64,000 bases of DNA, taken from the NCBI GenBank assembly GCA_000827265.1, contig KN834828.1:122846-186845 (forward strand), in the 5' to 3' direction. How positions within the stretch are numbered: position 1 is the stretch's first letter; every line of letters begins with the position of its first letter. Made by a program: the position numbers and the translations under genes. Positions 22,556-32,997 of this stretch are shown here, one piece after another. The notes beneath the pieces are model-generated. The model was not told the DNA's origin. It was given only the letters and a program-made list of their open reading frames with translations, and did no database searches. This stretch comes from Collybiopsis luxurians FD-317 M1 (Eukaryota; Basidiomycota; Agaricomycetes; Agaricales; Omphalotaceae).

Positions 22556-25500
22556 ATTGGTAGACCAAAAACGATGAATAGGAAGGAGCACGAACGACAT
22601 TACTGTAAGTTATATAAACATCGGTAGTGCCGTAAACGGTTATCAATCCGAGGACTTTATAGAGCGGTGATTCTTCCTCTGCGAAAACAAAAACATGACC
22701 CTCGATCAGGTACCGGAGTTCTGAATCCTCGAGGTTGAATCAAATGGGCAATACTCGAAGTAATCGATGGGTGTGTTTTTATCTAATCCCTCCGCCTCAA
22801 TGTACTTCTGTTAAAAATTACGAACATAGAGACATACCCCGCACCCAAATCGATTTGCGTTCATAGTCGCATCGATTTGAATGCTGATCGTTTCTTTGGG
22901 GTCAAAAAATGTTTGTTCCGGAGGGTGTTCGAGAGATACTCGCATTCATATATGAATTCAAAGGACGTTGCGAATAAGAAAATTAAGGCTTTGAAAGTCT
23001 GCACTCACGTCTGTTACGATAATTCAGATGACCTCCACGCGTTTGTGAAGTCACGGCACGACTATGACCCAGCATTCATTCCTTGACGCTGTCGCGTTGA
23101 CTCAAAAGCAGGGTAACACCTGGTAACACGCTCTGGAATCTGAATAGACGAAGAAATCAACTGTATGTTTAAATGCGTAGGCAAAACGAGGGTACCAAGT
23201 CATGTCAACCCAGAAGAGCGACGGGGTCGCAGTGACAACGGGTCGCGTTCTCATATAAATTGATTGGTGCATACATATTGCCACAAGTCTTGCGATCCTG
23301 GAACGTTTTTTTGCGTAATAGCTGGAGAATATCGTCGCGTCCCAAAATATGTAACACTGAATAGAGTGACGGAATCCAAATATTTCACTGCTCCGTCGAA
23401 GTTCCGTAAGAATACATTACTATTGGATAGTCGGTCTTGGGAACAGTCTAGGCTTGGCGGACTGGATATTGTGATTGACGGGAGGACTATCGTTTGGCAG
23501 AGCTACACTTACGAAAAATGGTTGGCACGGACTTGCAGCGCAGCGAGGGGAAGGCCAAGAAGGTCTCTAAAAAACCTAGTCTGCTCACAACAAAATCTAT
23601 GGGTCCGGCCATTCTGCAAATCTAACCTAAAGCTTTACCTTATAAATACTGGAGGCGACAATTTGTAAATTCCCTACTTTTGACAGTTTTTTTCTAAATG
23701 GGTTTTGACGTGCTACTGTAATGTATAGTTACACCAGATTGAAAAAAAATTTCGGTTTCGAAGAAAAAAGCGTCTAGGGGCCGTAATTCTTCGACAATCT
23801 GCTCCATCCGTGGAGCTATCGGTGAAACCCGTGTCTAGCAAATTCATGATACTCGACGTGACTCGACTGGATAGAAATATTGCATCGCACGAGAGAGATC
23901 TCCATCTGATCGTCTAAACAAGGACTTTGTAAAATGTGGATAAGTCAAAGTCGAAGCCTCAGCGCGAATCTTTAAATATAATTGGAACCGCTGACCTTGC
24001 TTCGCGCCCGGCCATAATCAGCTCAATGGGCACAGTATGGCTGTTTCCCTTGTCTTTCATTCCCTTCATTATGCTCTACGAACGGACTAGATTCTACGAA
24101 AACTGACTAGATTCTCTATTCAGATCGCAGATATCTTGCTCTTCGTTCTCCTCTCCTCCTCCATCAATGGGTAACTCCTTTGACGATGCATATTGCATTA
24201 AAAACGGTGTACATAGTTCTTGCCCAATCCTAATGTTGAGTTGGGTTCAGAATATCTGCTCTGCGCGTTTAGCTTGAAATACATCCCTCACTAACAGTTG
24301 CTCGACGCGCCTCGACCTTGGGATGGACGCGATACGCGAATCAAAATCATGTGGTGGGTATCCCACGCCACCAGGGCGATGTTGTCAATGGTTTTTGATT
24401 CGCAGCGATTGCGTAGCAATGATATCCAGCGAATCAACCTGAGAAAAGGAAGTGAACATTCACAGAGGGCGATGAACTAGTGGAGAACGAAAAGTTGGGT
24501 AGGTCTTACAGTTTTGCTAATACTGATCATGCCAAACTAAATTTCGCTCCTACCATTTTGCCGATCAGTACGAGAGATGTATCAGGAGACCCCATTATCA
24601 TTATGCGGCGTGGTGATACGATGAATTGAAGCAAGCTTGTGAACAGCACAGAATACTCCCTGTAAGTTTAAGGTTTTAAACCCTGCTCTCTATGCAGACT
24701 TTTTCAGTCGAATCAAAACCTTGCTAGCTAATAGCTGGGAGTAAACAACCGGTGCGACGACCAAGATGGGTTCCCGCCGGCCCGACGCTACTGGAACGGT
24801 AATCCGGTCCGAATGCGGTTCCCAGACCCAGTGTTTAAGTTAGCGCTCTGACTCTCGAGTCGGTATACTCCGTGAATGTTAAGAGTTAGTATTCTCCCCG
24901 TCGCTGGATTGTTCTTTACCAATCTAGCACACTATAACTCCCCTAACAACAATTCCCGCAGTCGATATGCAGTGGTATAAACCATTCGCTACGGTATGTC
25001 TTCTCTTGCTATGCCCTCGAAGCATGCGAGGTGAGCGAACACTGTGATATTCGAATCTTGGCGGCCATGATAGTGGTAATCTTTTTTGTCTTCTCCGCAA
25101 GTGCCTCCTTGGTTCAAAGCTCTACCGTAGCCATATTCGCATTCCGCTGTGTCATAGAACCGTTGAATGGTAACTACCTTATCGATAGCAGAGAAAAACT
25201 GCACCAATATGGTCAGGCATGAAGATCTCGACAGACTGTGATCTATTGTTCATTTATCGCATTCCTGAAATGATTTTCACATCGGGGTATCTGCACGTTT
25301 GCTGGCGGCCGCGTACTAGGCGGAACAGGCAGAAATATGTCTTGCAGTTCCGTCATCCGTTTCGCAGATAAGAATGGTCGGAATCTATGGCTTCATTTTG
25401 GGCTTGGAATTCAAAGGGGTTAGCGGTTGGTAGCAAGAGTTTTGAATCTGTTAATAGATATTTTGTACAGCCATTTTTGAAGCCTGCTCAAAACGAAGAG

Positions 25501-25832
25501 ATCAGAACCTTCCTATGGCTAGGCAGTTCAGTAGGTAATCCCCATGCAAGTTTCACTTTTAGCTCTTACCGAAACTTTCAGGCATCCCTCCGATCTATTT
25601 CTCAATCTCTATGGGCTGAATTTGCGTTTGTCGGGTTGTAATGAACGCGTTATCGCTATGTGGCGCAGTACCTATGCCGGAAGTAGTCGGCATACAGCGA
25701 TATGTTCTGTCGACCATATGTTCCTTTTGATATCAGTCACGCTTCAAAATTCATTCCAAGAACAGGGTCCTGCCCAATAAAAGCCATGGCCGTTCAGATT
25801 GAACATTTATCGGCACCCTCATTGGTTCCTCG
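22556..25832. other. 3.3 kb intergenic, no recognisable gene
   Basis: The ORFs present are short. The longest (23264-23668, plus) begins with GTG rather than ATG and resembles no known family. Apart from the dispersed repeat at 24,296-24,580 I see no structure that can be supported here. Confidence 0.5.
24296..24580 (+). repeat. Diverged dispersed repeat, copy 2
   Basis: This corresponds to 20,078-20,640. Shared words here are CGCGAATCAAAATCATGTGG then TATCCCACGCCACCAGGGCG then ATGTTGTC, and later TTTCGCTCCTACCATTTTGC then CGATCAG. The copy is shorter because about 280 bp between the two blocks are absent. Both copies lie in gene-poor sequence on either side of the minus-strand alpha/beta hydrolase. 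Confidence 0.5.
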
Positions 25833-28800
25833 ATGCTGCTTCTGAAGGGGTTGACTGCCACCGTTTTCACATTGTTTTTGGCAGGCAAATGTGACGCGAA
25901 AGTACCTCGTGTCTCCCACCCATCCTCCAAACAAGCCAAGTACCTTGCTTCCAAACGTCCTTCGTCATATTCGTCCCAAGTATCGGGTAGCTTCACTGGA
26001 ACCGGATGGTCAGCATCTGCCCCACACGTCTCTGCACCATACGAGAATATCTGGGAGGAATTGACAAATGATGAAGCTGCGGATGTCATCGCGTTCTTAC
26101 ACAACCAAACGGAGCTGAACCTGACTGCGGCTTCGGATGCTGGAAGGTGCGTTTATCCATTTTTTATTCAATCTCCAGTCAATGATTGAAACGCGTTCTC
26201 CATGCCTTTTATTCAGTTGGGACAACAGTATCATGCGGGTAGAGGTTTTGACGCCTAATAAGACGGATGTTCTGCCGTTTGTTGATAGTGACCAGGGTAA
26301 ACCCGAACGGTGGGCTCGAGCGGCAATTTGGGTCGGTGCGACGGAGGAACCATATGTCATTGAATATCAGGTGAGTCGCAGACGGGGGCATGCACGCACC
26401 ATAACATGTTTGAAAAGCGATCTTTACCTAGATTGGACCTCTTCCCATCTCCGACAACTCGGTTTTGACCTCTCTCGATTGGCTCACGACGAAAGGTACA
26501 ACGTATCAGCGGAACTATGATGCGGACGAAGATCTTACTACTGAGTTCATGGTAAGATTTCTCTCGTTGTTCGGTTTACTCGTTTCTCATACGTTCTTCT
26601 GTCAAGTACAACGTTAGCGCATCAATTCAAGATATAATAACAGATTTATTGAATGGAGTATGACAGCCCTAACATATGCTTCGTAGATCCGCCTTCTTAT
26701 CATTTTTTTTCCCAGACTGCTTCAGGAGGTGACGACGATGATCTCGACATTTGGGGCATCGACCCACTCTGGCATCCATCCCCGAATGTAACTGTCCAGT
26801 GGGTCACCTTCTGGCGTATACCTTCCTCAATATTCGATGGCGAAACGTTGATGCCTCAGGGGCTCTATTTCGAGCTTAACACCACCGGTCGCGACCCTAC
26901 TGGCTGGTCGGTCCTTGGCTGGCTTTACAGAGACGTTTTCTACAATTCGACCGAAGCTTTCCGTGCTGCTTGGGAAACTGGGGAACTGAAAAAGAATGCG
27001 TTAAACTTGGAGGGTACTTGGATCGGATCAGACTATCAAGGACCAACTACAGAGGTGGGCGCAAATAGTACGATGTGGGCCAGTGAGAAACCGCCTCCGG
27101 TAATGGTCCCGCCTTCTGGAGAGGATGGGATCAGGTATAAAGTTGACGTTGAGAACAAATATGTCGAATGGAGTACGTGTGCTTTCTTCACATAGATTGA
27201 TGATACTAGCTGACCGTAAACGCAGTGGACTTCTCCTTTTACATTGCTTTCCGTCGAGACACCGGTATGAGGCTCTTCGATATCAGATACCGAGGGGAAC
27301 GAATTATCTATGAACTGGGACTAGGTATTATCCCTCCAGTTGAAAATATGCCTTTCTAACGTTTCATTATCTCAGAGGAGGCACTTGCTCACTATGCCGG
27401 TAATGATCCAGTGCAGAGCGGAACCGCGTATCTCGATACTGTGCGTACATATTCGAAAGCGTATACACACTGACCTCACGTTAATCTGTCAGTTCTACGG
27501 CTTTGGCCCTTACGCTTTTGAGCTGCTTGCTGGGTACGATTGTCCGACCTACGCGACCTTCTTAAACTCTACGTTCCATGCCGAAGAAGTTAGCACAACG
27601 CATCCCAACTCGTGTGTTGCCCATTCCGTTTCTGGAGTGCCCTCGATTCACATTCTGCCAGGATATGTCTTTTCGAGAATGACCAAGGCTACTTGCTCCA
27701 ACGCCATTCTGATGATGCCTACGTTTCATCGACGAAGAACATTGCCTTCACAGTCCGTTCTGCGAGCACTGTTGGAAACTATGATTATAACGTATGTTCC
27801 TTTGTCTCCCAATGCCTTTATTTCTTGGCCCTCATATTCTTCCAGTTTGACTATTCCTTCTACCTTGACGGCACCGTCGAGGTTACAGTTCGTGCTAGCG
27901 GCTATATCCAATCTGCCCATTACTACGGTAATGAAGACTACGGTCAGTCTCTCAGTTCTGTCCTTCTAATCCGGAATCTAGTCCTCACTTTCATCCTTCA
28001 GGTTATCACATCCACGACGGCCTCTCCGGATCCATGCATGACCACGTCCTGACCTTCAAAGCTGATCTCGACATTCTCGGTACCTCCAACTCTTTCGCCA
28101 ACCACACCGTTGCCCCAGTTACGACTACCTATCCTTGGTCCCACGGAATGGAGAGGAGTACCATGAAGCTCTTCCGAGGCTACCTCGACAACGAGGACGA
28201 TGCCAAACTTCACTGGCCGCAGAATGCTCGCTCGATGTTCATGGTCGTCAACAAGAACGTGACCAACGAGTTTGGAGAACCCCGTGGATACCGAATTATG
28301 CCCTCGAAAGGTAGTGGAATGTTCGCCACTATCCAGAACTCGAGCAACCTCATCAACAGCATGAATTTTGCTACTCACGCGCTTTATGTGACCAGACAGA
28401 AGGACACAGAACCTCACGCATCGAACGCCAATAATGATTACGATCCGGCCAATCCTGTGGTAGACTTTTCAGCGTTTTTCGACGGGGAATCATTGGATCA
28501 GGAGGACATTGTCGTCTGGTTCAACCTAGGCATGCATCACGTCCCCCATACCGGAGATCTTCCCAACACGGTGTTCACCACCGCGCAAGGGTCCATGCAA
28601 ATATTGCCACACAATTACCTTCTGCACGACCCGTCAAGAGACTCGCGTCAGACTGTTCGGATCGACTATAACGATAGCGGCGTGCAAGCGGTCCATACAT
28701 TTGGAGCCGATTTTTCCAAAGGATTGGTGAACTTGGTGAGCCCTCCCCCCTCTGCTCTTCGACAAGCGTTGACAGTGCTAACGTTCTCTCGCTCAGACGT

Positions 28801-28965
28801 CTGTTGTCCCTGACTTTTGGGCCTACCGCGGCGACATAGACGTTAGAAAATTCCCTTATGATCGTGAGTACAGGCCAGAACCTCCGCCGATGTTTCTCTC
28901 ACTCATCTCTGCTTGTTCGTGCGATAGCTCAACATCCATATAATGACACCGAGTCAATTGTATAA
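25833..28965 (+). CDS. Secreted copper amine oxidase
   Basis: Topaquinone copper amine oxidase, deaminating primary amines to aldehydes with release of H2O2 and ammonia. ATG 25833 opens a signal peptide (MLLLKGLTATVFTLFLAG), so it is likely extracellular or cell-wall bound. The N2/N3 domains are visible (WARAAIWVGATEEPYVIEYQ; IGPLPISDN). The catalytic domain has DFSFYIAFRRDTGMRLFDI, YLDTFYGFGPYAFEL with the probable catalytic Asp, and the cofactor site NYDYN, in which the first Tyr becomes TPQ. Copper ligands appear in SMHDHVLTF (His-x-His) and in MHHVPHTGDLP. About 12 introns are needed. The last exon adds PQHPYNDTESIV and stops at 28965. Length is about 800 aa, within the fungal secreted range. 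No break seen. Confidence 0.88.
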
Positions 28966-29132
28966 ATGATAAAACGCAGATACCCGAATATCATGGGTGA
29001 AAATCGCCTGCGACCTTGTCGTGGTTTCTATAGCGTACCTAACATCTGTAACTCAAACGGCTTGCACACATCGCTTGTTGAATACTCACGAAAGTAATAG
29101 AAGAATTCATGGATCAGTGTTTCGAAAAAGCT

Positions 29133-29231
29133 AGGTCTAACCAGGACTCGAACCTGGGTTATGGGAAATTAGGGCCTCGAAGTCGGCGGCCATATCAAAA
29201 TCCCATGTGCTAACCTCTACACTATTAGACC
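29133..29231 (-). tRNA. tRNA-Gln (TTG anticodon) with a 27-nt intron
   Basis: The minus strand folds as a full cloverleaf: acceptor GGTCTAA/TTAGACC (29231-29225 with 29140-29134), D arm GTGT/GCAC, anticodon stem TGGGA/TCCCA, T arm CCAGG-TTCGAGT-CCTGG and discriminator T at 29133. The anticodon TTG is at 29198-29196 and reads CAA (Gln). A 27-nt intron (29194-29168) sits one base 3' of the anticodon, the canonical nuclear tRNA intron position. CCA is not encoded, as expected in eukaryotes. Confidence 0.9.
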
Positions 29232-29646
29232 GATCACACCGGCAGTCCTGGTTGCACCAGCTACCGGATTTGGAGCTTCTTATACGAGCTCCAAATGTCG
29301 TACATATAAGAAGCTACTCAGTTCATCCCTAGGGCCCATGGTACCGGTACGTGTAGCGCTTGAGAGATTTTACCGTTGAATAACAGACTGCGTACAATTC
29401 TAAGAAATCTTCGAGCTACGAGAAAAACTACTAAAGAAACACAGTGCTAAAACTAAAGGAATGACACTGGTCGAGTCCAACGGAATGGAAAACAAAAGAG
29501 AAACAAAAATCCGGGGCCTTCACAATATCACGCAATCCTAATGGAGAGGTTGTCAAGGACAAAATAACGCATTACCTTGGGAAATCACGCTCACCTCTGA
29601 GCAGAAAATTTTTGGAAAGAATGATCTACGAGGTTGAGATGAAGAA

Positions 29647-29833
29647 TCACCAGTCTGCTTGGTGCTGGTTTGAGTCACCGGCTCGTGCAGCACTTAGATC
29701 GATTTTAGTTAACGCTTGATCATTGGGGAGAGAAGACTCACACCGAGTCGCTGTCGCTTCGTTTCTCAACAGGTGTCGCGACGACGAGGAGGGCGCAGAC
29801 AATAGCGACGATGGTGGCGGAAAAGAATTTCAT
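29647..29833 (-). CDS. Very small secreted peptide precursor (45 aa) with a KR site
   Basis: The minus-strand ATG at 29833 opens a strong signal peptide (MKFFSATIVAIVCALLVVA), followed by TPVEKR, a Kex2-like dibasic processing site, and a hydrophilic Asp/Ser/Gln-rich tail of 20 residues ending HQADW. It has two exons: 29833-29742 (92 nt) and 29692-29647 (46 nt, including TGA). The intron between them has donor GTGAGT, branch-like GTTAACTAA and acceptor AAG. A TATAAAA box lies 108 bp upstream (29941-29947). There are no Cys and no CaaX box, so it is neither a typical effector nor a lipopeptide pheromone precursor. Function unknown. The gene is short enough to be missed by most gene finders. 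Confidence 0.6.
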
Positions 29834-29940
29834 GATTACAGCGAGCTCTCAAAGGATTTGGGACCAAGCGAAGAGCTGGGGGTTTGAGGTGACGAAAGAG
29901 AGTGTTGGTTCGAAGGTTATCGATTGGGAACCTCACGGCA

Positions 29941-29947
29941 TTTTATA
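29941..29947 (-). promoter_or_regulatory. TATA box of the small peptide gene
   Basis: TATAAAA on the minus strand, 108 bp upstream of ATG 29833, within the usual fungal spacing. It supports the peptide ORF being a real gene. Confidence 0.5.
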
Positions 29948-31056
29948 GACAACCTTCGGCATGGAGATTATTAGTCTCCAAGCAGCAGAAACACTGCCGT
30001 TCCTAAATTAAGTCTGCAAATGAGATGATACCGAGCTTGTGTCGAGCCCCGTAAGAGATATTTCAATGAGGGCGGACGTTTATCGCTTCCAAGCGGTGCG
30101 TCATTGAATGACGGTCAGTGTGATAGTTGACAGGGGGAATCTTACCGCACATAACGGGTTGGTTAGCAAATGCCGATGCGATATACGGTACGGTAAGTTG
30201 ACTCTCACTAAGATGTGAGTAGCTATAAATGTTGATCAAAGCGGATGATCCCTGCTACTGGCACATCGAAAGATAATCCCTTGAGGGATAAGGTAATGTG
30301 CCATGCCCAGGTAAAGGGGATTGATGTTGTCATTTATGTTGCGAGTCACAGGCTGCCAACCATCGATTAATTCTTCATCATCTCTTGACGGCTTTGTGAG
30401 GCCTTTTGTACGGCCCAGAAATGTAACCTATGGCGGTCTGGAACCGAAAGAAGATTTCAACACGGGAAGAGAGCGGTTTTAGTCAAGGCTAAGGGCGCTA
30501 TATTGTAAAATATTTAGAGAAGCTGGAAGAATAAGTACTGTTCTCTTTACTAATCATCATTCCGGAATCCGTCGCAGTTGCTGGGCCGCGAGTGCATCGT
30601 GGGAGAAGCGCGTGGGGATCAAGCAACCATCTATTCATCTTCCTCCTTGAACACCTCCTTCGAGGACTGGACGTTTCTGCGACGACAGCCAAGAATAATT
30701 GGTTTAGCTTCTATCTGACAGCTAGTATGAACATCAACTCAACGCCAAAAGTGAGTGTTACTGATCACACTGCTTCATCCGAGTAGAACTGATGGACTAA
30801 TATTAGGTACGGTCTCAATGAAAACGGTAAAACTACACCGATGCCCCCACATGCTGACCTGACATGCCTTGAACTGTGGTCAGACAAACTCTCAAGTATC
30901 AGGGTTTGGCCTTTGGACGACGCTTCTTGGCATCTACAGTATGCATTGCTCTAGCCGATTAGCGTTGCCCCATCTTTAATCTGATGATCAAACCTTCTTC
31001 GCCCCAACAACCCGCTACTGGAGTGCCAGCACTTTCAGCCAATACCCTCTCACGAG

Positions 31057-32415
31057 GTGGAAGGTGGATTGCCAATGTCTCTCCAGAATGTCACTTTCAG
31101 CAACGAAGACCAGACTCATCTCCAGTATGCTAGTTCTTCGAATGCTTGGTTCATTGATGGGACCTACGATGCAACGAACACTGGACAGAGCGGTACTCTA
31201 TCTTCAACAAAAGATAATACCGCAAACGTCACCTTCAGTGAGTACTTCTCCCAAGCTAACATGTTTTCCCTGTTGAGAGACATGTTTAGAGTTTCCTCGT
31301 AAGTCGCCTTTCAGCAAAGGGATGCTTGGGACGATTGGGATTGACAGAATCACGTCTCAGAGGCTGCAAATGCTGTGTACTATTACGGAATACGACGATG
31401 CTGTGGGGGATTGTATGCGGTCTGCGTTGACTGCGACGCAGATGCTTCAGCCGGGTTTGAGACTATCGATGCACTAAACGCGACGGACGACGGTAAAAAT
31501 CCGCCGGTAAGTCTGCTTAACTTTACCGCTTACGACCGCAATGGTATTAAGAACGTTCAGGTTGTTCTTTGGTCAAAAACCTTTTCGACACCTGGTATCC
31601 ATACTGTGATATTGACAAACCAGTTGGACAACCGATTCGCAAATGGGAATTCGCAGCTTACCGTGGCGTCGTTTGTACTACAAGTCCAGGACGATACAAG
31701 TTCGACTTCTCCGCCAGGGCCTGCACCGAACTCTCAAAGTACGTCGGGCACTCAACCGAACACTCCATCAAATAGTCCAGCTGGAAGTACATCGTCCGCG
31801 CCGAATACCTCTGCTGCAGCATCAGGAAGTTCAGACATAGTCTCTGCTGTGTCCACGAGTACAGGCTCTGCATCAGGGCATTCAACGGAAGTCGTGACTA
31901 CGAGCGTTTCTGTGTCAGGGAGTTTAGCTGCAGTCGTCTCTACAGTGACGTCCCCAGTGACGTCCACTCCACCTGAACAAACTTCGACCTCAAGTAGCGG
32001 AATTCCTTTAAAACCCTTCTTAGGTGGTCTCCTGGGCGGATTGGCGGCCCTGGTTGCGGTGGTACTTGCTATCATGATCTGCTGTAGACGGCGGCGACGG
32101 CGGGTGAGCGCAACGGGGGCCAGAAGTGGAGTTACTGGAAGAGTCACTACAGACCCTCAGATGGTACCATTTACTGCTATGACACCCAGTACTACTACTA
32201 GTGCCACCGGCTACGTCACAACGACGATGACTCCGACCTCAGAGGAGGTTGCCCAGGAAACCCAGGAAAAACGTCGTGGTGGTGGTACCTCAGATCCAAA
32301 GTGGCGGGGCGTACGTCCTACGATGGAACGTGCATTGGAAACAAATGCTCCCGAGGAGAGCTCGGATTCCGCGACACTGTTGCCACCGGCGTATGATGAT
32401 ATATTTCGTTCATGA
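31057..32415 (+). CDS. Single-pass surface protein with beta-rich ectodomain and Ser/Thr stalk
   Basis: Basidiomycete membrane-protein family with no known catalytic function. The ectodomain reads LQYASSSNAWFIDGTYDATN, AVYYYGIRRCCGGLYAVCVD and TFSTPGIHTVILTN. A Ser/Thr/Pro-rich, probably O-glycosylated stalk follows (about 31,690-31,990), then one transmembrane helix (LLGGLAALVAVVLAIMICC), an Arg-rich stop-transfer (RRRRRR) and a cytoplasmic tail ending DDIFRS. Introns: 31238-31289 and 31299-31360 flank a 9-nt microexon (31290-31298), restoring TFKFPQAANAVYYYG; a third intron, 31507-31560, is a multiple of three without stops, so the ORF reads through it. The true start is uncertain: an upstream exon with the signal peptide is expected but not located, and 31057 is only the first in-frame ATG. 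Confidence 0.65.
31290..31298 (+). other. 9-nt microexon of the surface-protein gene
   Basis: AGTTTCCTC lies between GTTTAG and GTAAGT and encodes part of K-F-P-Q. Joining it to 31237 and 31361 gives an uninterrupted family motif. Skipping it also keeps the frame but deletes three residues. Confidence 0.6.
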
Positions 32416-32997
32416 ACGGATAGTACTTTCTTTTAGTTCTGATTAATTTTTTAACTCTTACATTTGATTACACCTTAATCTATACACGACTTCACCCGAA
32501 TTAATCCGAATACGACGTCGTGGTTGGTCGTTTTGCTCAATTTAGAGCTTAGGCTAAGCACTTCTTCCGGGAAATGGGATACCGTTCTGCAACACTGGGG
32601 GAACGGGGAGCGAGTGTCTGAATAGATCTTTTATATTTTGGGCAGTAGACCCCTTGTCGCTATCTGTAAAACTGTCCAAAAATGGTGAAAATCGACGTTC
32701 TGAACTTACCTGGGATTAAGAGCATTATTAAGAGGATGTTAAATTGGATTTGTAATATTTAGTTGTGGGTGGTAAAACTGAATTCCGCAATATATGACCC
32801 TTCCATGAATGATCTATGTTTATCTGTACATACATGAACATCTGCGGGTAATCCCTAGTGAACAGAAGCCACGCTACTGTACATCGGCTGTCATACATGA
32901 CTATTATATGACCAGGGCCGAGCCCCTATACTGTCATCTAGTCAGTAGTCATTCCTGCTATGCTGAAGAGGGAAAAGAGGGAAATGAATTACCTTGT
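32416..32997. other. Convergent intergenic spacer
   Basis: 582 bp between the 3' ends of the surface-protein gene (plus) and the A-T-R reductase gene (minus). AT-rich, with no ORF of interest. It should hold both polyadenylation regions. Confidence 0.5.

Noticed and set aside
23264..23668. A 134-codon plus-strand ORF as a gene.
   Set aside because: It has a GTG start, no domain, no plausible promoter and no exon partners.
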